Source: Azospirillaceae bacterium (GTDB taxonomy: Bacteria > Pseudomonadota > Alphaproteobacteria > Azospirillales > Azospirillaceae). From it: a stretch of 41,537 nucleotides of DNA. Where the stretch lies: assembly GCA_028281465.1 (NCBI GenBank), contig JANQJV010000402.1, positions 1 through 41,537 of the forward strand, given 5' to 3'. This document shows positions 31,141 to 38,588 of this stretch, piece by piece. The translations under genes and the position numbers were made by a program. Within the stretch, counting starts at the first letter, position 1, and each line of letters starts with the position of its first letter. The notes below the pieces were generated by a model that searched no databases, was not told the DNA's origin, and saw only the letters and a program-made list of their open reading frames with translations.

Positions 31141-32244
31141 GTGAGGAATGCCTTGAAGACATTGCGTCGATTGGAAGAGCTGGTGCTGGCCGGATTGGTT
31201 CAACGCGGATCATTGCCGGCCCTGCGCCGCGTCGCCGCCCAGTATGACGTTGCCATCACACCGGACATGGCGGGTCTAATGAATCCGAAGGACGTGGCGG
31301 ACCCAATCGCCCGGCAGTTTGTGCCTTCGGCCGCGGAGGCTGTTCTGTCTGCCGAGGAACGCGCCGACCCGATCGGTGATGACGTGCACGCCCCGCTGCC
31401 CGGCATCGTGCACCGCTATCCCGATCGGGTGTTGTTGAAACCGGCCCATGTTTGCCCGGTCTATTGCCGTTTCTGCTTTCGGCGCGAAGTCGTTGGGGGG
31501 GCCGGTGCCGGCACGTTGTCCGAGGCAGCCTTGACGGCGGCTCTGGATTACGTGCGGGATCGGCCGGCCTTGTGGGAAGTGATCGTGACCGGCGGCGATC
31601 CACTGGTTCTGTCACCCCGCCGTTTGGCCAGGATCGTTGCGGCCCTGGCGGCGATGGAGCACATCAAGGTCGTGCGTTTCCACACGCGTGTGCCTGTGGT
31701 GCAGCCCACTGTGGTGGATACGACGCTCGTGCGCGCGCTGCGTGCGGAGGGGATCGCCACGTATGTCGTTCTGCACGCCAACCACATTCGGGAACTGACG
31801 CCACGGGCCCGGGCGGCCTGTGCGCGGCTGGTCGATGCTGGAATTCCCCTGCTGAGCCAAACCGTGTTGTTGCGCGGCGTCAACGATGACGCCGAAAGCC
31901 TGGCGGCGCTGCTGCGCGGTTTCGTGGAATCCCGGGTCAAGCCGTACTACCTGCACCATCCCGACCTGGCGAAAGGGACCGGCCATTTCCGCCTCACGCT
32001 CGAGGCGGGGCGAGCGCTGGTCAAGCACCTTCAGGGCCGGTTGTCCGGAGTATGCCAGCCGACCTATGTGCTCGACATTCCCGGAGGGCACGGAAAGGTC
32101 CCGGTCGGTCCCGATTTTGCCACGCCGCTGGCCCGTGGCGGTTGGGCCGTTGAGGATCGCAACGGCTGTTACCATACCTATCCACCAGCATCCAGGACTT
32201 GGGCGGAGAGAGAGCCGTCGAACGGGGAACGCGAATTCTCCTAA
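31141..32244 (+). CDS. lysine-2,3-aminomutase-like radical SAM enzyme (EpmB/KamA family)
   Basis: A 367-residue PLP- and SAM-dependent enzyme. The [4Fe-4S] motif is CPVYCRFCF (C105, C109, C112). IVTGGDPLVL follows, then HTRVPVV, and the PLP-binding lysine is K319 in DIPGGHGKVPV. Length lies between EpmB (about 340), which makes beta-lysine for elongation factor P modification, and KamA of lysine fermentation (about 415), and the EF-P role is more usual in proteobacteria. Neither epmA nor efp is in the window. The GTG at 31141 lacks a ribosome-binding site; TTG at 31153 has GAGGA five bases upstream and may be the real start. Confidence 0.88.
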   Translation: MRNALKTLRRLEELVLAGLVQRGSLPALRRVAAQYDVAITPDMAGLMNPKDVADPIARQFVPSAAEAVLSAEERADPIGDDVHAPLPGIVHRYPDRVLLKPAHVCPVYCRFCFRREVVGGAGAGTLSEAALTAALDYVRDRPALWEVIVTGGDPLVLSPRRLARIVAALAAMEHIKVVRFHTRVPVVQPTVVDTTLVRALRAEGIATYVVLHANHIRELTPRARAACARLVDAGIPLLSQTVLLRGVNDDAESLAALLRGFVESRVKPYYLHHPDLAKGTGHFRLTLEAGRALVKHLQGRLSGVCQPTYVLDIPGGHGKVPVGPDFATPLARGGWAVEDRNGCYHTYPPASRTWAEREPSNGEREFS

Positions 32245-32450
32245 AATGGTCAATGAATATTTGAAGGGCGATGGGCGTCAGAGCTTTTATTGACGTTCGG
32301 TTCCCATTATATCATCGGAAGGTGGGGGCATTCCGTCGATCGTGCTCGCAGTTCACCACTCCGTCCCACGGTGATGCCGGCCCGCGGGGCGGTGGCGGGC
32401 TTCGTGGCCGGAAGGCTCTCCCACCGGCGCACTCATGAAAGGGGGAAGAT
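32245..32450 (+). promoter_or_regulatory. promoter region of the OmpA-family gene
   Basis: This 206-bp gap holds an AT-richer patch. TTGAAG (32261-32266) and TTTTAT (32285-32290) are 18 bases apart and could be -35/-10 elements. AAAGGGGGAAG just before 32451 is a strong ribosome-binding site. No other gene is seen. Confidence 0.35.
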
Positions 32451-33248
32451 ATGCGCACCACAGCCAATTGGATGATCGTTGGAACCGCCGGCGCTGCCAT
32501 GGCCGCCATGGTTTGGGCCGGCTCCGCAACGGCGCAGCTTCTGGGCAAAGAAGCAAGCGAATGCGAGATCGCCGCCAGCCTGGGCGTGCAGAAAGAAGAC
32601 TGTCTGAGCGCGGCTCCAAAGCCGGGGGTGCGGACGCGCGGTCTGGCCATTGGTAACATCGACCAGATGCCGGCTCCGCCGCAGCCCGCGCAGCCGGCCC
32701 CGGCGGCTTCCGCCACTGCGGCGGTGCCACCGCCGCCGGCCCCGGCCGCTGCCACCACCGCTGCGGTGCCACCGCCGCCCGCCCCGGCCCCTGCGCCAGC
32801 GCCGGCGCCGATCGAACCGGCGGTCGTTGCCTCGCCGCCACCGGCTCCGGCCGTCCCGGCCGCTCCAGCACCGCAGCCGGCGGTGACCCGCGCCGAACCG
32901 CAGGAGTTTCGGGCGGCATTCCAAATCAATTTCGAATTCGGCTCGGACCGTCTGACTGCCGAAGCCATGCAGATTCTTGATCGCGTTGGCTCGGTCATGG
33001 GGGCCGGTTCGGCAGCCCAGGTGCGGTTCCGCATCGTTGGCCATACCGACAGTGTCGGACGGTCATCCTATAATCAGAGTCTTTCGGAACGTCGTGCGGC
33101 CTCGGTGAAACGCTATCTCATGGATCGCCACAGTGTTGCCGCATGGCGTCTAGAGTCGCTCGGGATGGGCGAGAGCCAGCCGCTCAATCGGGCCGATCCA
33201 GCCGACGGGATCAACCGCCGGGTGGAAATCATCAACATCGGCGCATAG
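32451..33248 (+). CDS. OmpA-family outer-membrane/periplasmic protein
   Basis: A 265-residue exported protein. The signal peptide ends near AGSATA (about residue 28). A short cysteine-containing region (ASECEIAASLGVQKEDCLSA) follows, then a Pro/Ala-rich linker (about 74-145) containing a 42-bp tandem repeat (32721-32737 recurs at 32763-32779). The OmpA_C peptidoglycan-binding domain (about 150-265) has INFEFGSDRLTAEA, VGHTDSVGRSSYNQSLSERRA and RRVEI. No beta-barrel region is present, so the protein would bind peptidoglycan through its C-terminus with the linker spanning the periplasm. There is no lipobox. A single-gene unit ending in a clear terminator. Confidence 0.9.
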   Translation: MRTTANWMIVGTAGAAMAAMVWAGSATAQLLGKEASECEIAASLGVQKEDCLSAAPKPGVRTRGLAIGNIDQMPAPPQPAQPAPAASATAAVPPPPAPAAATTAAVPPPPAPAPAPAPAPIEPAVVASPPPAPAVPAAPAPQPAVTRAEPQEFRAAFQINFEFGSDRLTAEAMQILDRVGSVMGAGSAAQVRFRIVGHTDSVGRSSYNQSLSERRAASVKRYLMDRHSVAAWRLESLGMGESQPLNRADPADGINRRVEIINIGA

Positions 33249-33277
33249 CCAGCCAATCCAGGTCAGGTGAACACAAG

Positions 33278-33310
33278 GGGGCGGCGCCCGCTGGGAGCCG
33301 CCCCTTTTTT
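33278..33310 (+). terminator. rho-independent terminator after the OmpA-family gene
   Basis: GGGGCGGC (33278-33285) pairs perfectly with GCCGCCCC (33297-33304) around an 11-nt loop, followed directly by six T (33305-33310). It lies 30 bp after the stop codon. Confidence 0.92.
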
Positions 33311-33360
33311 GTGCTCTTCCGGCGGTGCCTGCGCCGGCGGCCGGGTCTGTGCTTCTGAGG

Positions 33361-33406
33361 ATCGGTCTACGGAACCGACGCCCCCGTGCTTTGGAGAATT
33401 GGTCTA
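33361..33406. repeat. imperfect direct repeat upstream of the antiporter
   Basis: ATCGGTCTA (33361-33369) recurs as ATTGGTCTA (33398-33406), 37 bp apart, within similar flanks; a related ATCGGTTAAGCT occurs at 36899-36910 before another gene. The copies may be half-sites for a regulator. The similarity is short and could be chance. Confidence 0.3.
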
Positions 33407-33440
33407 AGCTGACGGCCTCTGGCTCTTATCGGATCAGCCC

Positions 33441-35942
33441 ATGACCGGCGTTGTCCAAACCCTCTTCGCCATGGCCGGCCTTCTCGCTTTGGTCAGCGTT
33501 CTGCAGCCGCTCGCTGAACGGGTCAAGCTACCGTTCACGGTTTTGCTTGCCTTTGCCGGGGTTCTGCTCGGTACGGCCAGCCGGCTGCACGATGGTATCG
33601 AGATGGGGTTGCTCAGCGATTTTCTCGGCGCGCTCGCCGGCTTCGAACTGAGTTCTCAGGCCTTCCTATACATTTTCCTGCCGGTTCTTCTGTTCGAAAT
33701 GACCCTGGCGATCGACGTCCGGCGACTGCTCGACGATTTGGCACCGATCCTGCTGTTAGCTGTGATCGCCGTTCTGGTGAGCACCTTCGTCGTCGCTCTG
33801 GCCTTGTGGCAGGTCGCCCCGGTCGGGCTGATCGCGTGCCTGGTGCTGAGCGCAATCGTCGCCACGACTGACCCGACCGCCGTCATCGCGATCTTTCGTG
33901 ATCTGGGCGCGCCGCGCCGCCTGACCATGCTCGTGGAAGGGGAATCCTTGCTCAATGATGCGGCCGCCATCGTGCTGTTCACCCTTTTCCTCGGTATGCT
34001 GGTCGGCGCCCGGGAGACTGGAGTGGCCGCCGGGATTCTCGCCTTCGGCCAGAGTTTTGCCGGCGGACTGAGCGCCGGCTACGTGTTCGGCCGATTGTTG
34101 TGCTGGCTGGTCAAACCTTTGCAGGATCAGCCATTGTCCGAGGTGACGTTGACGGTGGCGTTCGCCTATCTGTCCTTCATCGTGTCGCAACACTCTTTGG
34201 GCGTATCGGGTGTGGTTGCGGTCGTGACCACGGCGCTCGTCACCGGCTCGGTCGGGCGAACACGCCTCTCTCCAGAAGCATGGCACGCCATGGAAACGGT
34301 CTGGCGCCAACTTGGCTTCTGGGGATCGTCGATGATCTTCCTGTTTGCCAGCATGCTGGTGCCACCAATCTTGGTTGCGGTGCGCGGCTGGGAGCTGGTC
34401 GTGCTGGCGGTTTTGGTGGTCGGCGCGTTGGGCGCGCGCGCGATCGTGCTCTTCGGTCTGATGCCGCTCCTCAGTCGGGCCGGCTACGGGCAGCAGGTCA
34501 GCACCCCGTACAAGGCGGTCATTCTGTGGGGCGGCCTGCGCGGTGCCGTCTCGTTGGCCCTCGCGCTGAGCTTGACCGAGAACCCGGCGGTCCCCGAAGC
34601 GGTGGCGCATTTCATTGTGGTGCAGGCGACCGGCTTCGTTCTGTTCACGCTGTTGGTCAAAGGGACCACGCTGCGCATTCTGCTCCGTCTGCTCGGATTG
34701 GACCAACTGTCCCCTGTGGACCGGGCCATTCGCCACCGTGCCATGGGTTTGTCCTTGGCCAGCATCCGTGATCACGTAAAAGCCGTGGCGCGCGACGAAC
34801 AAATTCCGCCGGACGTCGTCGAGCGCAGTCTGCACCCCTACGATCAACGCCTCGATGCGCTCGACAAGGCCGTGGCTGCCGAACCGCGGCTCGACTTGGA
34901 CAGCGGCACGCATGTGGGATTGGCGATTCTGGTGATCCGGGAGGAAGAGGCCTATCTCGACCACTTCAAACAGGGCGTGGTTGGGCGTCCCGTCGTTGAG
35001 GTGCTGACAGAGCGGGTTTCTTGGCTTTACGATGGATTGAAAACGGGCGGCCGTGATGGGTACGAGACGCAGGCGAGACGGGCGCTCGGTTTCTCGCGCC
35101 ATTTTCTGTGGGCGATGCGTTTGCAACGGCGGCTTGGGCTGCGCGGTCCGTTGGCGTTCCGCCTATCGGTGCGCTACGAGGCCTTGCTGGTCAATCGTAT
35201 GGTCCTGCGGGCCTTATCGGTGTTCACCCGGCAACGGCTTGCGCCGTTGCTTGGCCCGACCGTCGGGCGTGCGCTCAACGATATCCTCGAGGCGCGGTTG
35301 CGTCTTGTTCAGGATGCGCTGATGGCGCTGATGGCCCGATACCCGGACTATGCCCCGGTGCTGCAGCACCAGCACTTGGGCCGTATCGCGCTCCGCCAGG
35401 AACTGGTCGAATACGAGATCATGCACTCGGAATCCTTGATTAGTACGGAGGTCTTTGACGATCTGCGCCGGAGTGTCCGCATCCGGACGCGGGCATTGGA
35501 ACAGCCACCACAGCTCAACCTTGGCTTGGCCGCCACGGAGTTGATCGATCGGGTGCCCTTGTTCCACGGGATTGGCGCGGTCCGGCTCGGCGAGTTGGCC
35601 AAGCTGTTACGCGTGCGACTGGCGCTGCCGGGCGAGGTGCTGTTGCGCCGTGGTGATCGGGGCGGTACGATGTTTTTCATTGCTGCTGGAGCTGTACGGG
35701 TTACGGCTCCGGGGTTGCACGGCGAGATCGACCTTGGGTCTGGTGATTTCTTTGGTGAACTGGCCTTACTGACGCGGCAGCCACGGACCGCCGACGTGGT
35801 GTCTCTCGGCTATTGCCATCTCTTGGAATTGGATGAACCGGACTTTCGGCGACTGATCGAGGCCGACGCGGCGCTGCGCAGCCACATTCTCCAGGTTGCC
35901 GAAGCGCGCAGCACCGCCCGCAAGGGCGTGGCGGGAAAGTGA
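33441..35942 (+). CDS. CPA1 cation:proton antiporter with C-terminal cyclic-nucleotide-binding domain
   Basis: An 833-residue inner-membrane protein. Residues about 1-415 form a Na+/H+ exchanger of the CPA1 family with about twelve membrane segments, the ion-binding motif TTDPTAV (D144) and ESLLNDAAAIVLF (N172, D173). Residues about 420-690 form a long, mainly helical cytoplasmic region. Residues about 700-820 are a cNMP-binding fold with PGEVLLRRGD and the phosphate cassette FGELALLTRQPRTA, including the arginine that contacts the nucleotide phosphate. Cyclic-nucleotide gating of exchange is therefore plausible; this layout recalls eukaryotic SLC9C and plant SOS1-type exchangers. The start at 33441 has no strong ribosome-binding site. 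Confidence 0.9.
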   Translation: MTGVVQTLFAMAGLLALVSVLQPLAERVKLPFTVLLAFAGVLLGTASRLHDGIEMGLLSDFLGALAGFELSSQAFLYIFLPVLLFEMTLAIDVRRLLDDLAPILLLAVIAVLVSTFVVALALWQVAPVGLIACLVLSAIVATTDPTAVIAIFRDLGAPRRLTMLVEGESLLNDAAAIVLFTLFLGMLVGARETGVAAGILAFGQSFAGGLSAGYVFGRLLCWLVKPLQDQPLSEVTLTVAFAYLSFIVSQHSLGVSGVVAVVTTALVTGSVGRTRLSPEAWHAMETVWRQLGFWGSSMIFLFASMLVPPILVAVRGWELVVLAVLVVGALGARAIVLFGLMPLLSRAGYGQQVSTPYKAVILWGGLRGAVSLALALSLTENPAVPEAVAHFIVVQATGFVLFTLLVKGTTLRILLRLLGLDQLSPVDRAIRHRAMGLSLASIRDHVKAVARDEQIPPDVVERSLHPYDQRLDALDKAVAAEPRLDLDSGTHVGLAILVIREEEAYLDHFKQGVVGRPVVEVLTERVSWLYDGLKTGGRDGYETQARRALGFSRHFLWAMRLQRRLGLRGPLAFRLSVRYEALLVNRMVLRALSVFTRQRLAPLLGPTVGRALNDILEARLRLVQDALMALMARYPDYAPVLQHQHLGRIALRQELVEYEIMHSESLISTEVFDDLRRSVRIRTRALEQPPQLNLGLAATELIDRVPLFHGIGAVRLGELAKLLRVRLALPGEVLLRRGDRGGTMFFIAAGAVRVTAPGLHGEIDLGSGDFFGELALLTRQPRTADVVSLGYCHLLELDEPDFRRLIEADAALRSHILQVAEARSTARKGVAGK

Positions 35943-35958
35943 AACAGAGGGTCGGTTG

Positions 35959-36840
35959 ATGACTGCCGGTGATGCCGATCGTGGCCAGCCATGGGTCGCG
36001 GCCATGCCCTTCGTCTTCGTCGTGCTTTGGAGCACCGGGTTCATCGGGTCCAAGCTTGGGGCGCCGCACGCTGAACCATTCACTTTCCTGGCACTACGGT
36101 TCGCCATCGTCGCCGGCCTGATGGTGCTTTTGGCGGTGTTCACCGGCGCCCATTGGCCGCGCGGATGGACGGTCACCGCGCGCATCGGCCTGGCCGGCTT
36201 GTTCATTCACGGTGTCTATCTGGGCGGCGTTTTCGTGGCCATCGACCGGGGGCTTCCAGCCGGGCTCACGGCCTTGATCGTGGGACTGCAGCCGATCATG
36301 ACGGCGCTCGTGGCGGGGCCGTTGCTAGGGGAGCGCGTTTCGGCGACGCACTGGCTGGGGTTTGCCCTCGGTTTCATCGGTGTGGTCCTGGTTCTGTGGC
36401 CGGCCCTGTCGTTTTCCATCGATGACCTGTCCAGTTTGCTGGCAGCGTGTGCAGGGCTCTTTGGCATCACGTTGGGCACATTGATGCAGAAGCGCTACGG
36501 TTCGGAAATGGATCTGCGCAGCGGCGGCGCGATTCAGTTCGGAGTCAGCGCCTGTGCGCTCTCGATCCTGGCTTTGGGCCTGGAGACCCGGGAGATCGAA
36601 TGGACCGGTGCCTTCATCTTTGCCTTGGCTTGGCTTGTCCTTGTGTTATCGTTCGGCGCGATTACGCTTCTGTTGCTGCTGATCCGTCTTGGCGCGGCCT
36701 CACGTGTGACCAGCCTGTTTTTTTTGGTGCCGTTTGCCACGGCAGCGATCGCCTGGCCGGTGTTTGGTGAGGCCCTGTCGGGGCTGGCGGTGCTTGGTTT
36801 CGCTGTCACGGCGATCGGTGTTGCTTTGGTCAATCGGTGA
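35959..36840 (+). CDS. EamA-family (DMT superfamily) transporter
   Basis: A 293-residue membrane protein with ten hydrophobic segments in two EamA repeats. The opening VFVVLWSTGFIGSKLGAPHAEPFTFLALRF and the GLQPIMTALVAGPLLGERV segment are characteristic of drug/metabolite exporters. The second repeat has FLVPFATAAIAWPVFGEAL. ATG at 35959 is chosen because the open frame back to 35896 lies inside the antiporter gene. It starts 16 bp after the antiporter stop and is probably co-transcribed. Substrate unknown. Confidence 0.9.
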   Translation: MTAGDADRGQPWVAAMPFVFVVLWSTGFIGSKLGAPHAEPFTFLALRFAIVAGLMVLLAVFTGAHWPRGWTVTARIGLAGLFIHGVYLGGVFVAIDRGLPAGLTALIVGLQPIMTALVAGPLLGERVSATHWLGFALGFIGVVLVLWPALSFSIDDLSSLLAACAGLFGITLGTLMQKRYGSEMDLRSGGAIQFGVSACALSILALGLETREIEWTGAFIFALAWLVLVLSFGAITLLLLLIRLGAASRVTSLFFLVPFATAAIAWPVFGEALSGLAVLGFAVTAIGVALVNR

Positions 36841-36886
36841 CCGGTGGCTGGGGGTGGCTGTGCCGCCGCGGTGCCGATGGTCAAGC

Positions 36887-36915
36887 TTGACAGTAAGGAT
36901 CGGTTAAGCTCTGTT
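36887..36915 (+). promoter_or_regulatory. possible promoter of the small hypothetical gene
   Basis: TTGACA (36887-36892), a perfect -35, is followed 17 bases later by TCTGTT (36910-36915), a weak -10. It overlaps the 10-bp palindrome TCAAGCTTGA (36881-36890). A start of transcription near 36922 fits the ATG at 36964 rather than earlier in-frame starts. Confidence 0.4.
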
Positions 36916-36963
36916 CGGGCAACCTTCGGCCATGGGCTGCGACGGCCCGACGCGGAGACGGGG

Positions 36964-37356
36964 ATGGGTGTGTCGGCGGATTTATCATTGTCGCTGGACG
37001 ACAACCGAACCTTGCAGGCCATCGGAATCTTAGCTGATGTGCTGGACGGTTTATCTGGGCCGAGCGTACTTGATACCGTTCTCGTATCTAAGGCGCTCCG
37101 CCAGGTTATTGCCACACGATCCCGGCCCGCCTACGATTTTGCCTCTCGTGCCTTTTCCACTCTGGAACCTGATATCAAACGCCAGGTGGCGCACGACGCC
37201 GACGTGGCGGCCCGGGAGGCTGTTGAGCTGCGAGGTCGCGTGGCGGGCTTCTTGCGCGATGCTCCCAAACGGCCGGTTCGGGACTCAGGGTCAAGTCTTC
37301 TCAATGCCTTGAACACGCGGACGCGGCGCCCGTCGAAACGCGAGCCCGACGGCTAA
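36964..37356 (+). CDS. small hypothetical protein
   Basis: A 130-residue soluble protein I do not recognise. It appears largely helical (LDDNRTLQAIGILADVLDGL, SKALRQVIATRSRPAYDFASRAFSTLEPDIKRQV, DVAAREAVELRGRVAGFL) and ends in an Arg/Lys-rich tail. It has no signal peptide, membrane segment or cysteine. ATG at 36964 follows GGAG and a possible promoter; a GTG at 36844 is in frame, but that extension is Gly/Ala-rich and precedes the promoter. Coding is supported by a sustained frame and composition only. Confidence 0.6.
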   Translation: MGVSADLSLSLDDNRTLQAIGILADVLDGLSGPSVLDTVLVSKALRQVIATRSRPAYDFASRAFSTLEPDIKRQVAHDADVAAREAVELRGRVAGFLRDAPKRPVRDSGSSLLNALNTRTRRPSKREPDG

Positions 37357-37619
37357 TCGCTCCACCTCACTGGCGATCGGATGCGTTCGGCGACCGTCGT
37401 TTTCGTGCAGTCGGCGACGATCTCACCGTCGATACAGCAAATCCCAAGCAGATGACTTCAATCTGCAACGACGATTTGCGGCAAGAACAAGTCGCTAACA
37501 AGAAACGAACGGTGCCGTTGGGCAAACGGGTCCATCCGGGGAGGCCTTTGTGTGGGAGCGCCGACGCCTCGTCGGCCTCGTGTGCACGCCGGTGCGGGGG
37601 CCGCCGCTCGGCCGGGCAA
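37357..37619. other. convergent intergenic region with a REP-like unit
   Basis: 263 bp between two converging genes. It contains the REP-like hairpin at 37555-37576 and no recognisable gene. No T-run terminator is seen, so the hairpin may serve as a transcription barrier. Confidence 0.5.
37555..37576 (+). repeat. REP-like hairpin unit, fourth copy
   Basis: Head GGAGC, stem GCCGAC/GTCGGC and a 5-nt loop, 22 bp in all, the same layout as the units at 1-89. Its stem differs from the others but with a matching change on both arms. Confidence 0.65.
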
Positions 37620-38588
37620 TCAACCAAATCGTGGATCAACCGGACCGGCTCTGAGCCCCTGCCCGCTCAACGGCTCCACGTCGACCTGAACGGTGAGAAC
37701 GTGCTGGGCCCCGCCTTGCACAACGCCGCGCACCGGGCTGACGTCGTGGTAGTCCCGTCCCCAGGCAAGGGTGATGTAGTCGGTGTCGGCCAGGCGGTCG
37801 TTGGTCGGGCAGAAGTCGACCCAGGTGCCGTCGCCGCACCACACCGACGCCCAAGCATGGCTGACATCTGCGCCAACCAGGCGTGGCTGCCCGGGCGGGG
37901 GCAGCGTGCGCAGGTAACCGCTGACATAGCGTGCCGGTAGCCCCATAACACGCAGGCAGCCAATGAACAGGTGAGCGAAATCCTGGCAAACGCCGCGCCG
38001 GTCAGCCAAGACCTCCTCGAGCGGCGTCGCGACCGTGGTCGCCGTTGGGTCGAAAGTAAAGTCGGCATGGATGCGCGCCTGAAGGTCGCGGGCCGCCAGG
38101 CCGACTGGCCGACCGGCGAGGAACGACGGCGCGGCATAATCGGCTAGCGCAGCATCGAGCCGAACGTATGGACTGTCGCAGACATAGGGGTCGACGGCCC
38201 CGGCCGGGAAGCCAACGCTGCCATGGCCAACCCGCAGCCGGTCGCGCATCCGCTCCCAGATCGGCGTGGTGGCCAAATCGGGGACCGGCGCCGCGAAGAC
38301 GGTGATCTCGCTTTCGGCGGTGATGGCGAGCTGACGATGCGGTGCACGGACTTCGAGATAGGTCACCGGATTGCTGAAGAAATCGGCAAAATCTAACCGT
38401 TGCGCCGGTATCGGATCGATCACCACGGTACTCCGACGGATGCGCTGGCGTCCGTGGCCACGGGCCTGAAGGTGCGTCATGTGATGCGAGAACGATACCT
38501 CATCGCCATAGGCATAGCGCGTGGTGTGCCGGATGCGGTACGTCTCGGCCACTGCGTGGCGTGGCTCAGGCGCTTCGGGCAAAGGCAT
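37620..38588 (-). CDS. transglutaminase-like cysteine peptidase family protein
   Basis: A 322-residue cytosolic protein with an N-terminal Bact_transglu_N domain (YRIRHTTRYAYGDEVSFSHH, about 15-100) and a transglutaminase core. The catalytic triad is visible: C201 in RRGVCQDFAHLF, H244 in DVSHAWASVW and D258 in WVDFCPTND. In bacteria this family is encoded with ATP-grasp and alpha-E proteins and is predicted to cut or cross-link peptides; no product has been established to my knowledge. The ATG at 38588 overlaps the end of the ATP-grasp/alpha-E gene by 23 bp, so the two are co-expressed. GTG at 38552 is a non-overlapping alternative. Confidence 0.9.
   Translation of the reverse strand: MPLPEAPEPRHAVAETYRIRHTTRYAYGDEVSFSHHMTHLQARGHGRQRIRRSTVVIDPIPAQRLDFADFFSNPVTYLEVRAPHRQLAITAESEITVFAAPVPDLATTPIWERMRDRLRVGHGSVGFPAGAVDPYVCDSPYVRLDAALADYAAPSFLAGRPVGLAARDLQARIHADFTFDPTATTVATPLEEVLADRRGVCQDFAHLFIGCLRVMGLPARYVSGYLRTLPPPGQPRLVGADVSHAWASVWCGDGTWVDFCPTNDRLADTDYITLAWGRDYHDVSPVRGVVQGGAQHVLTVQVDVEPLSGQGLRAGPVDPRFG

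Noticed and set aside
32716-32820. CRISPR-like or minisatellite repeat
   Set aside because: It is an in-frame Pro/Ala linker repeat of the OmpA-family protein, with only two imperfect 42-bp units.
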